Numbered from the stretch's first letter, positions 1 to 6,277 are shown. The stretch is DNA of 7,127 nucleotides from Deltaproteobacteria bacterium RIFOXYD12_FULL_50_9 (GCA_001799225.1 MGTA01000094.1:1-7127), one strand, 5' to 3'. The notes: generated from the letters alone by a model not told the origin. Translations and numbers: made by a program.

Positions 1-1449
1 TGTCTGCATTATTGGATGCGATGAATAACCGCTTGTCACCAAACCAAGGACTTGCGGGTCGATTTCCTTAATCTGTATGATTGTCTGTTCAGCGCCCATG
101 CCACCAGGTATTGTCAGATCAAGAATAACAAGCTGATATGGTTTTCCGGCCTTATAGGCTTTTGAGTACTTGACAACTGCTTCCTGGCCGTTGGTCGTAC
201 AATCAGCTTGATATCCGAGCAGGGTGAGCATTTTTTCCATAACATCCAGCACCATTCTTTCATCGTCCATGATTAAAATTGTGCCTTTTGTTCTGGATTG
301 TTGCAAAATAGTTTCTTGAGGTATGGCAGGCAGAGCTGGCCTCTTTGTTTCGAGAGCCGGCAGATAGAGGTAAACCGTGGTGCCAATATCCTGCACTGAC
401 TCTACGGTGATTGTGCCACCGTGTTTTTTGAGGATAGAAAAAGCGATAGTCAGTCCAAGACCCATCCCTTTCTGGTTGCCTCGTTGCTTGTTCGAAAAGT
501 AGGGGTCAAATATTTTAGACATATTTTCCGGAGAAATGCCTTGACCGGAGTCAGTGATAGCAATAACGACATAATTTCCAGGTTTGAGAGGTGGCAGCTC
601 GTCATGGTCTATATTTATATTACTGGCTGATATCTTTAAGGTGCCGCCGGCTGGCATGGCATCACGGGCATTGACGACAATGTTCTGGATTGCCTGAACG
701 ATTTGATACTCATCGACCTCATTTGCCCAAAGATTGCTCGAGAAATTTAATTCATAACTGATATTGGAGCCACTTAATGCCAGTTTGACCGCAGGAACGA
801 GAAAGTTTTCCACCTCCATTTTTACTTTGTGAGTTGGACTTGACTGGGTCAGTGATAGTAGCTGGTTGGTAAGGTCACGAGCTCGCAAAGAGGCCTCTTC
901 GGCATTGCTGAGCAGTTGCAAGTTCTTTTGATCAAGATTAGTTAGTATTTTTATGAGGGAAATATTGCCGAGAATCACCGTCAGCAGATTGTTGAAATCA
1001 TGGGCGATGCCACCTGCAAGAACTCCAAGAGATTCAAGTTTTTGCGTTTTAAGGGTCTCCTGCGTTATTTTTTTGTGACGCTTGATATCCTTCATTTTTC
1101 GATCAGTGATATCAATGCCCATCTTTAGTATGAGACGGGTGCCATCGTTATCCGTATAGAACTTGTCATAGATCTGAAAAATCTTGTCTTCTTTGCTAAA
1201 ATGATACTCCCAAATCCGTTCCTGGCCGGAGGCAAAAACTTCTGCGCTCTGGCACCCTGAGCAGGGGCTGTCATATCCCCAGATAGCTGTGTAGCATTTT
1301 TGGGGAGCACTCTTTTCGTTTTGTTGTTTTTGAAAGGTTTTGCTCGAAAAACGCAGGTTGAAATCCGAGTCGATAAGACAGACAAAGGCCGGTAATCCAT
1401 TCAGTATTTCAATGAGTTGTATTTGCTTATAGAGGTTGTTGTCGGTCAT
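1..1449 (-). CDS. Hybrid sensor histidine kinase (PAS - HisKA - HATPase - receiver), C-terminus beyond left edge
   Basis: The reading frame is open for 483 codons from the ATG at 1449 to the left edge, so the protein is partial. Residues 1-118 form a PAS-like sensor ending in GIDITDRK, with cysteines C52, C63 and C66 (CYTAIWGYDSPCSGC). The phosphoacceptor H-box is GGIAHDFNNLL with His150. The ATPase domain follows: N-box NIVVNARDA (Asn260), G1 box DSGQG (Asp300), F-box KIFDPYF and G2 box GMGLGL (328-333). A receiver domain starts near 389, with acidic pair Asp395/Asp396 and phosphoacceptor Asp444 in LVILDLTIPGGMG. The visible end is VTSGYSSHPIMQT, so the conserved receiver lysine and last helix lie outside. 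I see no transmembrane segment, so it is probably a cytoplasmic sensor that autophosphorylates His150 and passes phosphate to Asp444. The signal and downstream partner are unknown. The start is supported by GAGGGG (1456-1461), 6 bases upstream. It is divergent from the Bax inhibitor-like gene. Confidence 0.95.
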   Translation of the reverse strand, partial: MTDNNLYKQIQLIEILNGLPAFVCLIDSDFNLRFSSKTFQKQQNEKSAPQKCYTAIWGYDSPCSGCQSAEVFASGQERIWEYHFSKEDKIFQIYDKFYTDNDGTRLILKMGIDITDRKMKDIKRHKKITQETLKTQKLESLGVLAGGIAHDFNNLLTVILGNISLIKILTNLDQKNLQLLSNAEEASLRARDLTNQLLSLTQSSPTHKVKMEVENFLVPAVKLALSGSNISYELNFSSNLWANEVDEYQIVQAIQNIVVNARDAMPAGGTLKISASNINIDHDELPPLKPGNYVVIAITDSGQGISPENMSKIFDPYFSNKQRGNQKGMGLGLTIAFSILKKHGGTITVESVQDIGTTVYLYLPALETKRPALPAIPQETILQQSRTKGTILIMDDERMVLDVMEKMLTLLGYQADCTTNGQEAVVKYSKAYKAGKPYQLVILDLTIPGGMGAEQTIIQIKEIDPQVLGLVTSGYSSHPIMQT

Positions 1450-1507
1450 TTTTATCCCCTCAACCGTTATCGATGGCTAGACGACGCAGTTTGGACTACC
1501 TGTCTTT

Positions 1508-1537
1508 ACCCTAGGCAGTGTATGTTTGATATGTCAA
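1508..1537 (-). promoter_or_regulatory. Candidate sigma-70-type promoter for the hybrid kinase
   Basis: On the minus strand there is a perfect -35 hexamer TTGACA (1537-1532), an 18-base spacer and a weaker -10, TAGGGT (1513-1508). It would give a leader of roughly 50 bases before the kinase ATG. The -10 matches consensus at only three of six positions, so this is a candidate from motif reading only. Confidence 0.35.
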
Positions 1538-1667
1538 ATTTATTTTCGGTTTTCCTTGACTTTTTTAGTGAGGAATCACATCTTTTATTCCTGCCGGATA
1601 ATTTTTATTGCTAAACGGCATTGTAGAACTTTCGATTATTACCAATCAAATACCAGGAGAATATGAT

Positions 1668-2387
1668 ATGCAAGAGTACAAGTTTGACAATCGACGGGGG
1701 TCTGTGGCCAGGACCGGCGTAGATGCCGCCACAACTTTTTTGGCCAAGGTCTTTTACTGGATGGCCATCGGTCTCGGTCTGACCGGAGTTACCGCCTTTG
1801 TTGTAGCTAATTCTGCCACGGCTCAGCAGATTATCTTCAGCAACAAGCTGGTCTATTACGGTCTCATCTTTGGCGAGCTGGGGTTGGTCCTTTATCTGTC
1901 AGCCAGGGTCGAGAGGATGTCGGCGTTGGCAGCCACAAGCCTGTTCGTCCTCTATTCCATGTTGAATGGTGCCACGCTTTCGGCAATTCTGCTGATCTAC
2001 ACTGCAACCTCAGTTGCTTCGACCTTTTTTATTGCAGCCGGGATGTTTGGAGCCATGGCGGTCTACGGCGTCGTGACCAAGAAGGATCTAACCGGTTTCG
2101 GTTCCTTCCTCTTCATGGGGCTTATCGGTATTGTCATCGCCTCTTTGGTCAATATATTCTTGAACAGCCCAATGATATCATGGATTGTATCGGCCATTGG
2201 GGTCCTTGTTTTTACCGGACTCACAGCCTATGATGTTCAGAAGATTTCTCAGATGGGCTCCGGATATCTCATGGGTGGCGATGAAGGCGTTATGCGAAAG
2301 GGGGCTATCATGGGCGCCCTTACCCTGTATCTTGACTTTATCAACCTCTTTTTGAGCCTGCTGCGGTTGATGGGTGACCGGCGCTAA
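1668..2387 (+). CDS. Bax inhibitor-1 / YbhL-YccA family multipass inner-membrane protein
   Basis: The product is 239 residues, the usual size for bacterial members of this family (compare E. coli YbhL and YccA). A short soluble N-terminus (about 1-22) is followed by about seven hydrophobic segments, roughly at 24-47, 59-79, 86-106, 112-136, 143-165, 169-188 and 212-234. Family hallmarks are GLTAYDVQKI (185-194) and the C-terminal GALTLYLDFINLFLSLLRLMG. Asp189 and Asp223 appear to match the conserved aspartate pair that gates pH-dependent calcium leak in Bacillus YetJ; the role here is inferred, and bacterial members are often annotated only as membrane stress or FtsH-associated proteins. I chose the ATG at 1668 because AGGAGA (1655-1660) lies 7 bases upstream. 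An in-frame TTG at 1608 would add 20 residues unlike the family N-terminus. It is divergent from the kinase and convergent with the cation efflux gene, so probably transcribed alone. Confidence 0.93.
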   Translation: MQEYKFDNRRGSVARTGVDAATTFLAKVFYWMAIGLGLTGVTAFVVANSATAQQIIFSNKLVYYGLIFGELGLVLYLSARVERMSALAATSLFVLYSMLNGATLSAILLIYTATSVASTFFIAAGMFGAMAVYGVVTKKDLTGFGSFLFMGLIGIVIASLVNIFLNSPMISWIVSAIGVLVFTGLTAYDVQKISQMGSGYLMGGDEGVMRKGAIMGALTLYLDFINLFLSLLRLMGDRR

Positions 2388-2420
2388 ATATCCAGCAATT
2401 ACTTGTTAAATTTAGTTTGT

Positions 2421-2458
2421 CTGAATGGGGTTGACTCAATCGAGTTGACCCCATTCAG
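2421..2458. terminator. Long hairpin between convergent genes, probable bidirectional terminator
   Basis: The arms 2421-2437 and 2442-2458 pair over 17 bp around a 4-base loop (AATC). Fifteen pairs are Watson-Crick and two are G-U in the plus-strand RNA. It lies 33 bases after the Bax inhibitor-like stop and 25 bases beyond the 3' end of the efflux gene, so it can serve both transcripts. Neither side has a real U-tract (TTATGTGGG on plus, ACAAACTAAATTT on minus), so it may act as an imperfect intrinsic terminator or as a 3'-end stabilising stem. Confidence 0.6.
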
Positions 2459-2483
2459 TTATGTGGGGATATGCAAAGTCAGA

Positions 2484-3410
2484 TCAGTGGTTTGTTCCGT
2501 CTTTTTGGGCAGAGCGGTCAACAAGATTGATGGGGTCCTGATGGATGATGATGTCTGCCTGCGGGAAGTGCGTCTGGATTTGGCGTTCCACGCTTTTAGC
2601 AATCGCATGTGCTTCTATCAAGGGCATTTGATCATCAAGTTCGAGATGGAGCTGAATCATATGGATGCGGCCTGATTTACGGGTGCGCAGGTCGTGAACG
2701 CCAAGCACGCTTGCTTGTTTGGTAGCTATCCGGCAGATAATCTCTCGCATTTCGTCCGGGAGTTCATGATCCATGAGGAGATGGATGGATTCGATACCGA
2801 TCTCCCAGGCACTGTAAGATATATATAGAGCGATAGCCAGGGCAAGGAGTGGATCCATGATGAGGATGCCGAAGTTGGCAAAGAAAAGGGCCATGATGGT
2901 TGCCAGATTGGTGAGCAGATCAGAAGCGTAGTGGAGAGAGTCGGCCCGGATAGCGCTGGAGTCGGTGATCTTGACAACGTAGCGCTGATAACTGAGAAGC
3001 AGCATGGTTATGACAATGGCAAAAGTCATTACGCCAAGCCCAACCCCGATACAGGTCAAGGGGGTTGGCTTGGCCAGTCGTCCCACGGCATTGATCAGCA
3101 AGAAGACGGCCGAACCGGCGATGAAGAGAGCCTGGCCAAGACCTGCCAGGGCCTCGGCCTTGCCGTGCCCGAACTTGTGGTCGTCATCTGCTGATTTCAG
3201 GGAGTAGCGGACGGCCAGCATGTTGAGGATCGAGGCGGTGGCATCCATGCAGGAGTCCACCAGTGAGGCCAGCACCGTGAGCGAACCGCTCAGCCACCAG
3301 GCGCCTGCCTTTATGGCAATGAGAAGAGTCGCGGTAGCCACGGAAAAATAAGTTGCCCTTTTCATCAGAGTGGCATGCAATGAACTGTCAGGCACTGTTA
3401 TTTTGCTCAT
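2484..3410 (-). CDS. fieF: FieF/YiiP-type cation diffusion facilitator (Zn/Fe proton antiporter)
   Basis: This 308-residue protein resembles E. coli FieF (YiiP, 300 residues) along its whole length. It should export divalent cations such as Zn(II), Fe(II) or Cd(II) from the cytoplasm in exchange for protons, as an inner-membrane homodimer. All metal ligands known from YiiP have counterparts at a constant offset of seven residues: transport site A is Asp52, Asp56, His160 and Asp164 (DxxxD and HxxxD); site B is Asp75, His78 and His82 in DDDHKFGHGK; and the cytoplasmic binuclear site C is His239, His255, His268, His290 and Asp292. Six membrane helices occupy roughly 20-215, with the regulatory cytoplasmic domain at 216-295 (DLRTRKSG, IIIHQDP). 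The DxxxD/HxxxD tetrad fits Zn/Fe/Cd transport rather than Mn, but the physiological metal is not visible. The ATG at 3410 has only a weak, distant AGGA upstream; it is kept because its N-terminus aligns with the family. It stands alone between two plus-strand genes. Confidence 0.95.
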   Translation of the reverse strand: MSKITVPDSSLHATLMKRATYFSVATATLLIAIKAGAWWLSGSLTVLASLVDSCMDATASILNMLAVRYSLKSADDDHKFGHGKAEALAGLGQALFIAGSAVFLLINAVGRLAKPTPLTCIGVGLGVMTFAIVITMLLLSYQRYVVKITDSSAIRADSLHYASDLLTNLATIMALFFANFGILIMDPLLALAIALYISYSAWEIGIESIHLLMDHELPDEMREIICRIATKQASVLGVHDLRTRKSGRIHMIQLHLELDDQMPLIEAHAIAKSVERQIQTHFPQADIIIHQDPINLVDRSAQKDGTNH

Positions 3411-3549
3411 ATTTAGATGCTGTGATGTCCTGCTGATTGGTTGTTTTTTTTAGGGGTTGTTATTGGTTGGTCCCGATAAACCGGACTTGTCTCAGCACCG
3501 TCTAGCGGGGTAAAAACGCGCAGAATATTATCCCAAAGGTGCAAAAAAA

Positions 3550-3600
3550 ATGAATGATGCGGGTATCGTGACTATTTCCGGCAGGGTTGTCAAGTTATAA
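3550..3600 (+). CDS. Possible 16-residue leader peptide or chance small ORF
   Basis: An ATG at 3550 opens a short frame, MNDAGIVTISGRVVKL, ending at TAA 3598-3600. AAGGTG (3536-3541) sits 8 bases upstream as a plausible ribosome binding site, and a short hairpin with a T-run begins 9 bases after the stop. That arrangement resembles a leader peptide or a small mRNA, but the peptide has no run of regulatory codons and a frame this short often arises by chance. No function is proposed. Confidence 0.15.
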   Translation: MNDAGIVTISGRVVKL

Positions 3601-3608
3601 TAATCCCC

Positions 3609-3629
3609 GCTCGGAGCCGAGCTGTTTTT
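3609..3629 (+). terminator. Short GC hairpin with T-run, weak terminator candidate
   Basis: GCTCG (3609-3613) pairs with CGAGC (3618-3622) around GAGC, and five Ts follow at 3625-3629. The stem is only 5 bp (6 if the loop closes further), so termination would be weak. No established gene ends just upstream on the plus strand; the only candidate it could serve is the 16-codon ORF or an unannotated small RNA. Confidence 0.3.
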
Positions 3630-3672
3630 GAATCAGTCTTCCCAGGTGTCAGACTGGTTTCTTTTGAACTGC

Positions 3673-3700
3673 TTGTTTTGCTTTGGCAAAATGGTAATAT
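3673..3700 (+). promoter_or_regulatory. Candidate promoter for the 182-residue protein gene
   Basis: TTGTTT (3673-3678), a 16-base spacer and TAATAT (3695-3700) form a sigma-70-like pair, and the -10 is preceded by TGG, an extended -10 feature. The spacer contains an inverted repeat, TTTTGC (3676-3681) and GCAAAA (3686-3691), which could be an operator or chance. Transcription would start near 3707, about 50 bases before the GTG start. Confidence 0.4.
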
Positions 3701-3759
3701 GTTATTATGTGTCAGTAAGCGAGCAATGGGTTTTGTAAATCTTAGCAAAAGAGGTCGGA

Positions 3760-4308
3760 GTGCAAGGCAAACCGGGCAGAAAGAGATGGTATGAGGCTTA
3801 TGTTCCTTTTGTGGTGCGGAGCGTGGAATCACAGATTGCCTGGTTGATCGCCGCCTTTCATAAGGGAGTATTGAGCCCTCAGGAAATTACTCCATATATC
3901 CGGTTGTTGCTAACCGAAGACTCACCAGGAAAGCAGGATGAACTGGTTGAACTTTTCAGGCAACTTGATGAGGATATTCTGGCTAAAATTTTGCTGGCAG
4001 CAGATATTCATGAGTGCCCGAAACTCCTCTCTCTGATTTCGCAGCCAACGGTTCTGCATGCCTTGATTGCCCTTGGTAAGTGCCCGGCGCCATACGAAAA
4101 ATCACCGCAACATATTGTTCATAAGGTGTTTAATGCTATTTATGACTGTTCGGAGGGCTTGCTCAAAGATGCTGTTACCGCACTGCGTCAACAAGGGGAG
4201 GTGCCAACTCATTTTGAAGCTGATTATGAGAGGTTCCGAGAAATTATCGAAGATCAGAAGCTCTTGAGTTCGCTGTTCCCAAAGGCAAAGATCGAGAGGG
4301 GGCGCTGA
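3760..4308 (+). CDS. Hypothetical protein, 182 residues, mostly helical, unrecognised family
   Basis: I do not recognise this protein. The frame runs from GTG 3760 to TGA 4306-4308. GAGGT (3751-3755) lies 4 bases before the GTG, slightly close but usable, and no in-frame ATG exists near the 5' end. The sequence is rich in Leu, Ile, Glu and Lys and reads as a bundle of amphipathic helices (about 20-36, 40-53, 58-80, 86-106, 117-143 and 152-172). It has no signal peptide or convincing membrane segment. The N-terminus is basic (QGKPGRKRW). There are three scattered cysteines (C86, C108, C130) and no catalytic signature that I can see. A soluble cytoplasmic protein, perhaps a helical-repeat or adaptor-type fold, is the most that can be inferred. 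It is flanked by its own promoter candidate and a terminator hairpin, so it is probably monocistronic. Its length, start signal and downstream hairpin support a real gene. Confidence 0.8.
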   Translation: MQGKPGRKRWYEAYVPFVVRSVESQIAWLIAAFHKGVLSPQEITPYIRLLLTEDSPGKQDELVELFRQLDEDILAKILLAADIHECPKLLSLISQPTVLHALIALGKCPAPYEKSPQHIVHKVFNAIYDCSEGLLKDAVTALRQQGEVPTHFEADYERFREIIEDQKLLSSLFPKAKIERGR

Positions 4309-4334
4309 GTCTGATTTGATTCATGAGGTAAAAA

Positions 4335-4372
4335 AAGGCCCCTGGTCTGTATTAATGCAGACCAGGGGCCTT
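4335..4372. terminator. Strong rho-independent terminator shared by convergent genes
   Basis: Arms 4335-4349 and 4358-4372 form a perfect 15-bp stem (core GGCCCCTGGTCTG) with an 8-base loop. The stem is preceded on the plus strand by seven As (4330-4336, overlapping its base), which become a U-tract for minus-strand transcription. It is therefore a classic intrinsic terminator for the PxxKW gene. It also lies 26 bases after the stop of the 182-residue gene and can block plus-strand readthrough, though that side lacks a U-run. Confidence 0.88.
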
Positions 4373-4394
4373 GATGAATATCTTAAAATTTACG

Positions 4395-4673
4395 TTATGA
4401 TTTCTTACCTGCCATGGCCCGTTTGGAGGCCTTGAGAGGATTGACCTTTGTCGTAGTGGTGATGACCTCTACCTTTGCATGCGTTGCAAAGTTGCAAAGA
4501 CCAAGTCGCCATTTTGACTGGGGAATGGCAAAAGTGGAACAGAATTTGTTAGTGTCTGTTTCGACGATCCGTTCACATCCTTCACATTTATCAATGATTG
4601 GCTTGAAAAAGCCGCTGGCCTGCAAAGAGGCGGTATTGTCATTTAGTGTTGTTTTGGTCGTGGCATTAGCCAT
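4395..4673 (-). CDS. PxxKW family cysteine-rich small protein
   Basis: This 92-residue protein carries the motif that names the family, Pro51-Gln-Ser-Lys54-Trp55, within IPQSKWRLGLCNFATH. Four cysteines (C30 and C33 in KCEGCERIV, C45 in KFCSTF, C60 in GLCNF) look like a small metal site, zinc or iron-sulfur; this is inference. The N-terminus (1-20) is Thr/Asn/Ser-rich and the C-terminus (76-92) is Lys-rich and basic, both probably flexible, and there is no signal peptide. From memory, such proteins are common in Desulfobacterota and have no established function. The start is very secure: a full AAGGAGG Shine-Dalgarno (4686-4680) lies 6 bases before ATG 4673, suggesting strong translation. It has its own promoter candidate about 120 bases upstream and the strong terminator downstream, so it is a single-gene unit. 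Confidence 0.9.
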   Translation of the reverse strand: MANATTKTTLNDNTASLQASGFFKPIIDKCEGCERIVETDTNKFCSTFAIPQSKWRLGLCNFATHAKVEVITTTTKVNPLKASKRAMAGKKS

Positions 4674-4793
4674 ATCAAACCTCCTTAAGGTGTATATACT
4701 GGAGTGGTCTCAAAGGGTTGCTGAGATCAGTCCATCCAAGATGTTAAGTGATTGTGCAGCGCATTCTTGCTTGAAAAGCCAAGGAAACAAAAC

Positions 4794-4822
4794 TATATAA
4801 TAGATGGATGTCATTTTTACAA
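4794..4822 (-). promoter_or_regulatory. Candidate sigma-70 promoter for the PxxKW protein gene
   Basis: On the minus strand TTGTAA (4822-4817) and TATATA (4799-4794) are separated by exactly 17 bases. Transcription would start near 4787, giving a leader of about 115 bases before ATG 4673. Both hexamers are close to consensus, but AT-rich DNA makes chance matches likely. Confidence 0.45.
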
Positions 4823-4924
4823 TATAAAAAACAAAATTTAAGTTTTGTGACTAGGCATATTTTTTAGGGTGTATTTTTTGTTTTTTGTAATGATTAGAAA
4901 TGATACTTTTGTAATATCGGCCTC

Positions 4925-4953
4925 TTGTGTTAATTAAGATCTTGATATATAAC
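4925..4953 (+). promoter_or_regulatory. Candidate sigma-70 promoter for pilC (and possibly eno)
   Basis: TTGTGT (4925-4930), a 17-base spacer and TATAAC (4948-4953) form a well-spaced promoter. The start would be near 4960, about 37 bases before the pilC ATG. AT-rich tracts upstream could act as an UP element. I found no sigma-54 -24/-12 pair here. Confidence 0.5.
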
Positions 4954-4996
4954 TATAAAAAATCTTTCAACCCCGGCAACATAAAGGAGTGATGGA

Positions 4997-6205
4997 ATGC
5001 CTGTTTATATCTGGAAAGGAATAAACTCATACGGTGAGAAGCGGCATGGCAAATTCGAAGCCCCTAATGAAAACGCCGTGGTGTCGCATCTCAAGAAAAT
5101 GCGGATCACGCCTTCCGGCATCAAAGAGGCCCCAAAGGATATTTTTGCCAACCTGGAGTTCATGAAACCGAAGGTGTCGCCTCGTGACGTAGTAATTTTT
5201 ACCCGCCAGTTATCTACTATGATCGATGCTGGTCTGCCATTGGTGCAGAGTCTGGATATCCTGGCAAACCAGCAGGAGAATCCGACCTTCAAGAAAGTCC
5301 TTCGGCAGGTCAGAATGGATGTGGAAACCGGCACTACCTTTGCGGATGCGATGAAGAAGCATCCGCAGGTTTTTGATAATTTGTACTGCAATATGGTTGA
5401 AGCTGGTGAAGTTGGCGGTATTCTCGATACCATTTTAAGCCGGCTTGCTGTTTTCATGGAAAAGGCCATGACCCTTAAGAAGAAGGTGAAGGGGGCTTTG
5501 ACCTATCCGGCCATCTGTCTTTGTATAGCTGTCGTTATTCTGGGCGTTATTCTTATCTTCGTTGTCCCGGTTTTTGAAAAGATGTTTGCTGAGTTTGGCG
5601 CAACCTTGCCTCTGCCTACCCAGATAGTTGTCAAGTTGAGCAAGATCGTGACCTCGAATTTTATTTATATGGTGATTTTTGTTGGTCTTATGGTCTTTGC
5701 CTTCAAGAAGGTAAATTCCACAGATAAGGGCAAGATTGAGATTGACAGGCTTATGTTGAAACTGCCTGTTTTCGGGCCGCTTATTCAGAAGGTGGCCGTG
5801 GCTAAATTTACCCGGACCCTGGGCACCATGCTGCAAAGCGGTGTGCCGATTCTTGAATCATTAAGCGTGGTGGGACGGACCTCCGGTAACAAGGTTATCG
5901 AGATTGCGGTATTCCGGGTGGCTGAGAGCATCAGTGAGGGCAGGCCGATAGCCGAACCACTTGATGAAACAGGCGTTTTCCCGAGCATGGTTGTGCAGAT
6001 GATCAGCGTTGGCGAGGCCACCGGTGCTCTGGATGCGATGCTTGAAAAAATCGCTGATTTCTATGATGAAGAGGTTGATCAGGCGGTGGATAACCTGACT
6101 GCGATGATTGAACCGTTTATGATGGTTTTTCTGGGCGGGGCGGTCGGTGGGATAGTTGTGGCCATCTACCTGCCGATCTTTAAAATGGGGGATGTTGTCA
6201 AGTAA
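4997..6205 (+). CDS. pilC: PilC, type IV pilus inner-membrane platform protein (T2SS F family)
   Basis: The 402-residue length and layout match PilC. A short N-terminal domain (1-60, MPVYIWKGINSYGEKRHGKF) is followed by two T2SSF repeats, about 66-189 and 268-391. Repeat 1 has FTRQLSTMIDAGLPLVQSLD and NMVEAGEVGGILD; repeat 2 has FTRTLGTMLQSGVPILESL and MISVGEATGALD, with the paired glutamates Glu137 and Glu340. Membrane helices lie near 168-192, 220-237 and 370-394, the last in IEPFMMVFLGGAVGGIVVAIYLPIF. PilC sits in the inner membrane, where the PilB and PilT ATPases act on it to assemble and retract pilin. The closeness of repeat 2 and the C-terminus to pilus PilC proteins favours PilC over GspF. 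AAGGAG (4984-4989) lies 7 bases before the ATG. No pilB, pilT, pilA or pilin peptidase gene is adjacent. Enolase follows 72 bases downstream on the same strand. Confidence 0.95.
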   Translation: MPVYIWKGINSYGEKRHGKFEAPNENAVVSHLKKMRITPSGIKEAPKDIFANLEFMKPKVSPRDVVIFTRQLSTMIDAGLPLVQSLDILANQQENPTFKKVLRQVRMDVETGTTFADAMKKHPQVFDNLYCNMVEAGEVGGILDTILSRLAVFMEKAMTLKKKVKGALTYPAICLCIAVVILGVILIFVVPVFEKMFAEFGATLPLPTQIVVKLSKIVTSNFIYMVIFVGLMVFAFKKVNSTDKGKIEIDRLMLKLPVFGPLIQKVAVAKFTRTLGTMLQSGVPILESLSVVGRTSGNKVIEIAVFRVAESISEGRPIAEPLDETGVFPSMVVQMISVGEATGALDAMLEKIADFYDEEVDQAVDNLTAMIEPFMMVFLGGAVGGIVVAIYLPIFKMGDVVK

Positions 6206-6277
6206 AGATAACTATAAATCGTAAGCCAGCCTATTTACAGGATAGGTTAACATATTGACATTTATGGAGGATCTTGC

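Larger units (their letters stand above)
3411..3759. other. Intergenic region between divergent fieF-like gene and the 182-residue ORF
   Basis: This 349-base gap holds the control regions of both flanking genes. Visible here are an 8-base direct repeat ATTGGTTG (3436-3443 and 3462-3469) separated by a T-run, a minus-strand extended -10-like element TGGGATAAT (-10 at 3532-3527) without a clear -35, a possible 16-codon ORF (3550-3600), a short GC hairpin with T-run (3609-3629), and a plus-strand promoter candidate (3673-3700). I see no tRNA, known riboswitch or convincing longer gene. Confidence 0.6.
4674..4996. other. AT-rich divergent intergenic region between the PxxKW gene and pilC
   Basis: These 323 bases contain the two facing promoter candidates annotated separately, plus a roughly 115-base untranslated leader for the PxxKW gene. 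The stretch 4795-4980 is strongly A/T-rich with several T- and A-tracts, suggesting bent DNA or UP-like elements. A 9-base direct repeat TTTTGTAAT occurs at 4883-4891 and 4907-4915 (24 bases apart), just before the pilC promoter candidate. I see no coding frame with a convincing start here. Confidence 0.65.

Noticed and set aside
1525..1538. FNR/CRP-like dyad TTTGA-TATG-TCAAA
   Set aside because: The half-site spacing is two bases shorter than the FNR consensus TTGAT-N4-ATCAA, so I do not call it an FNR site.
1125..1614. A 91-codon minus-strand frame inside the kinase and a 65-codon plus-strand frame across its start
   Set aside because: The first is an alternate frame of the PAS region; the second runs through the kinase start and control region with no ribosome binding site or recognisable content.
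1608..1667. Upstream TTG start adding 20 residues to the Bax inhibitor-like protein
   Set aside because: The extension lacks a good ribosome binding site and does not resemble the family N-terminus; the ATG at 1668 has AGGAGA at the right distance.
2403..3207. Plus-strand frames of 67-90 codons and a minus-strand 83-codon frame
   Set aside because: They overlap the clear fieF-like gene in other frames and show no family features of their own.
3590..3832. Minus-strand 80-codon frame overlapping the start of the 182-residue gene
   Set aside because: It uses a GTG start without a Shine-Dalgarno, covers the promoter and hairpin on the other strand, and its composition looks non-coding.
5005..5836. 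Minus-strand frames of 154 and 133 codons
   Set aside because: They lie antisense within pilC, whose plus-strand frame is unambiguous; they are shadows.
6230..6246. Hairpin CCTAT/ATAGG between pilC and eno as a terminator
   Set aside because: The stem is only 5 bp, AU-rich, and not followed by a T-run, so it is unlikely to terminate transcription.
6255..6260. Perfect TTGACA -35 hexamer upstream of eno
   Set aside because: It lies 17 bases before the ATG, so a matching -10 would fall on the start codon. It cannot be a normal eno promoter.
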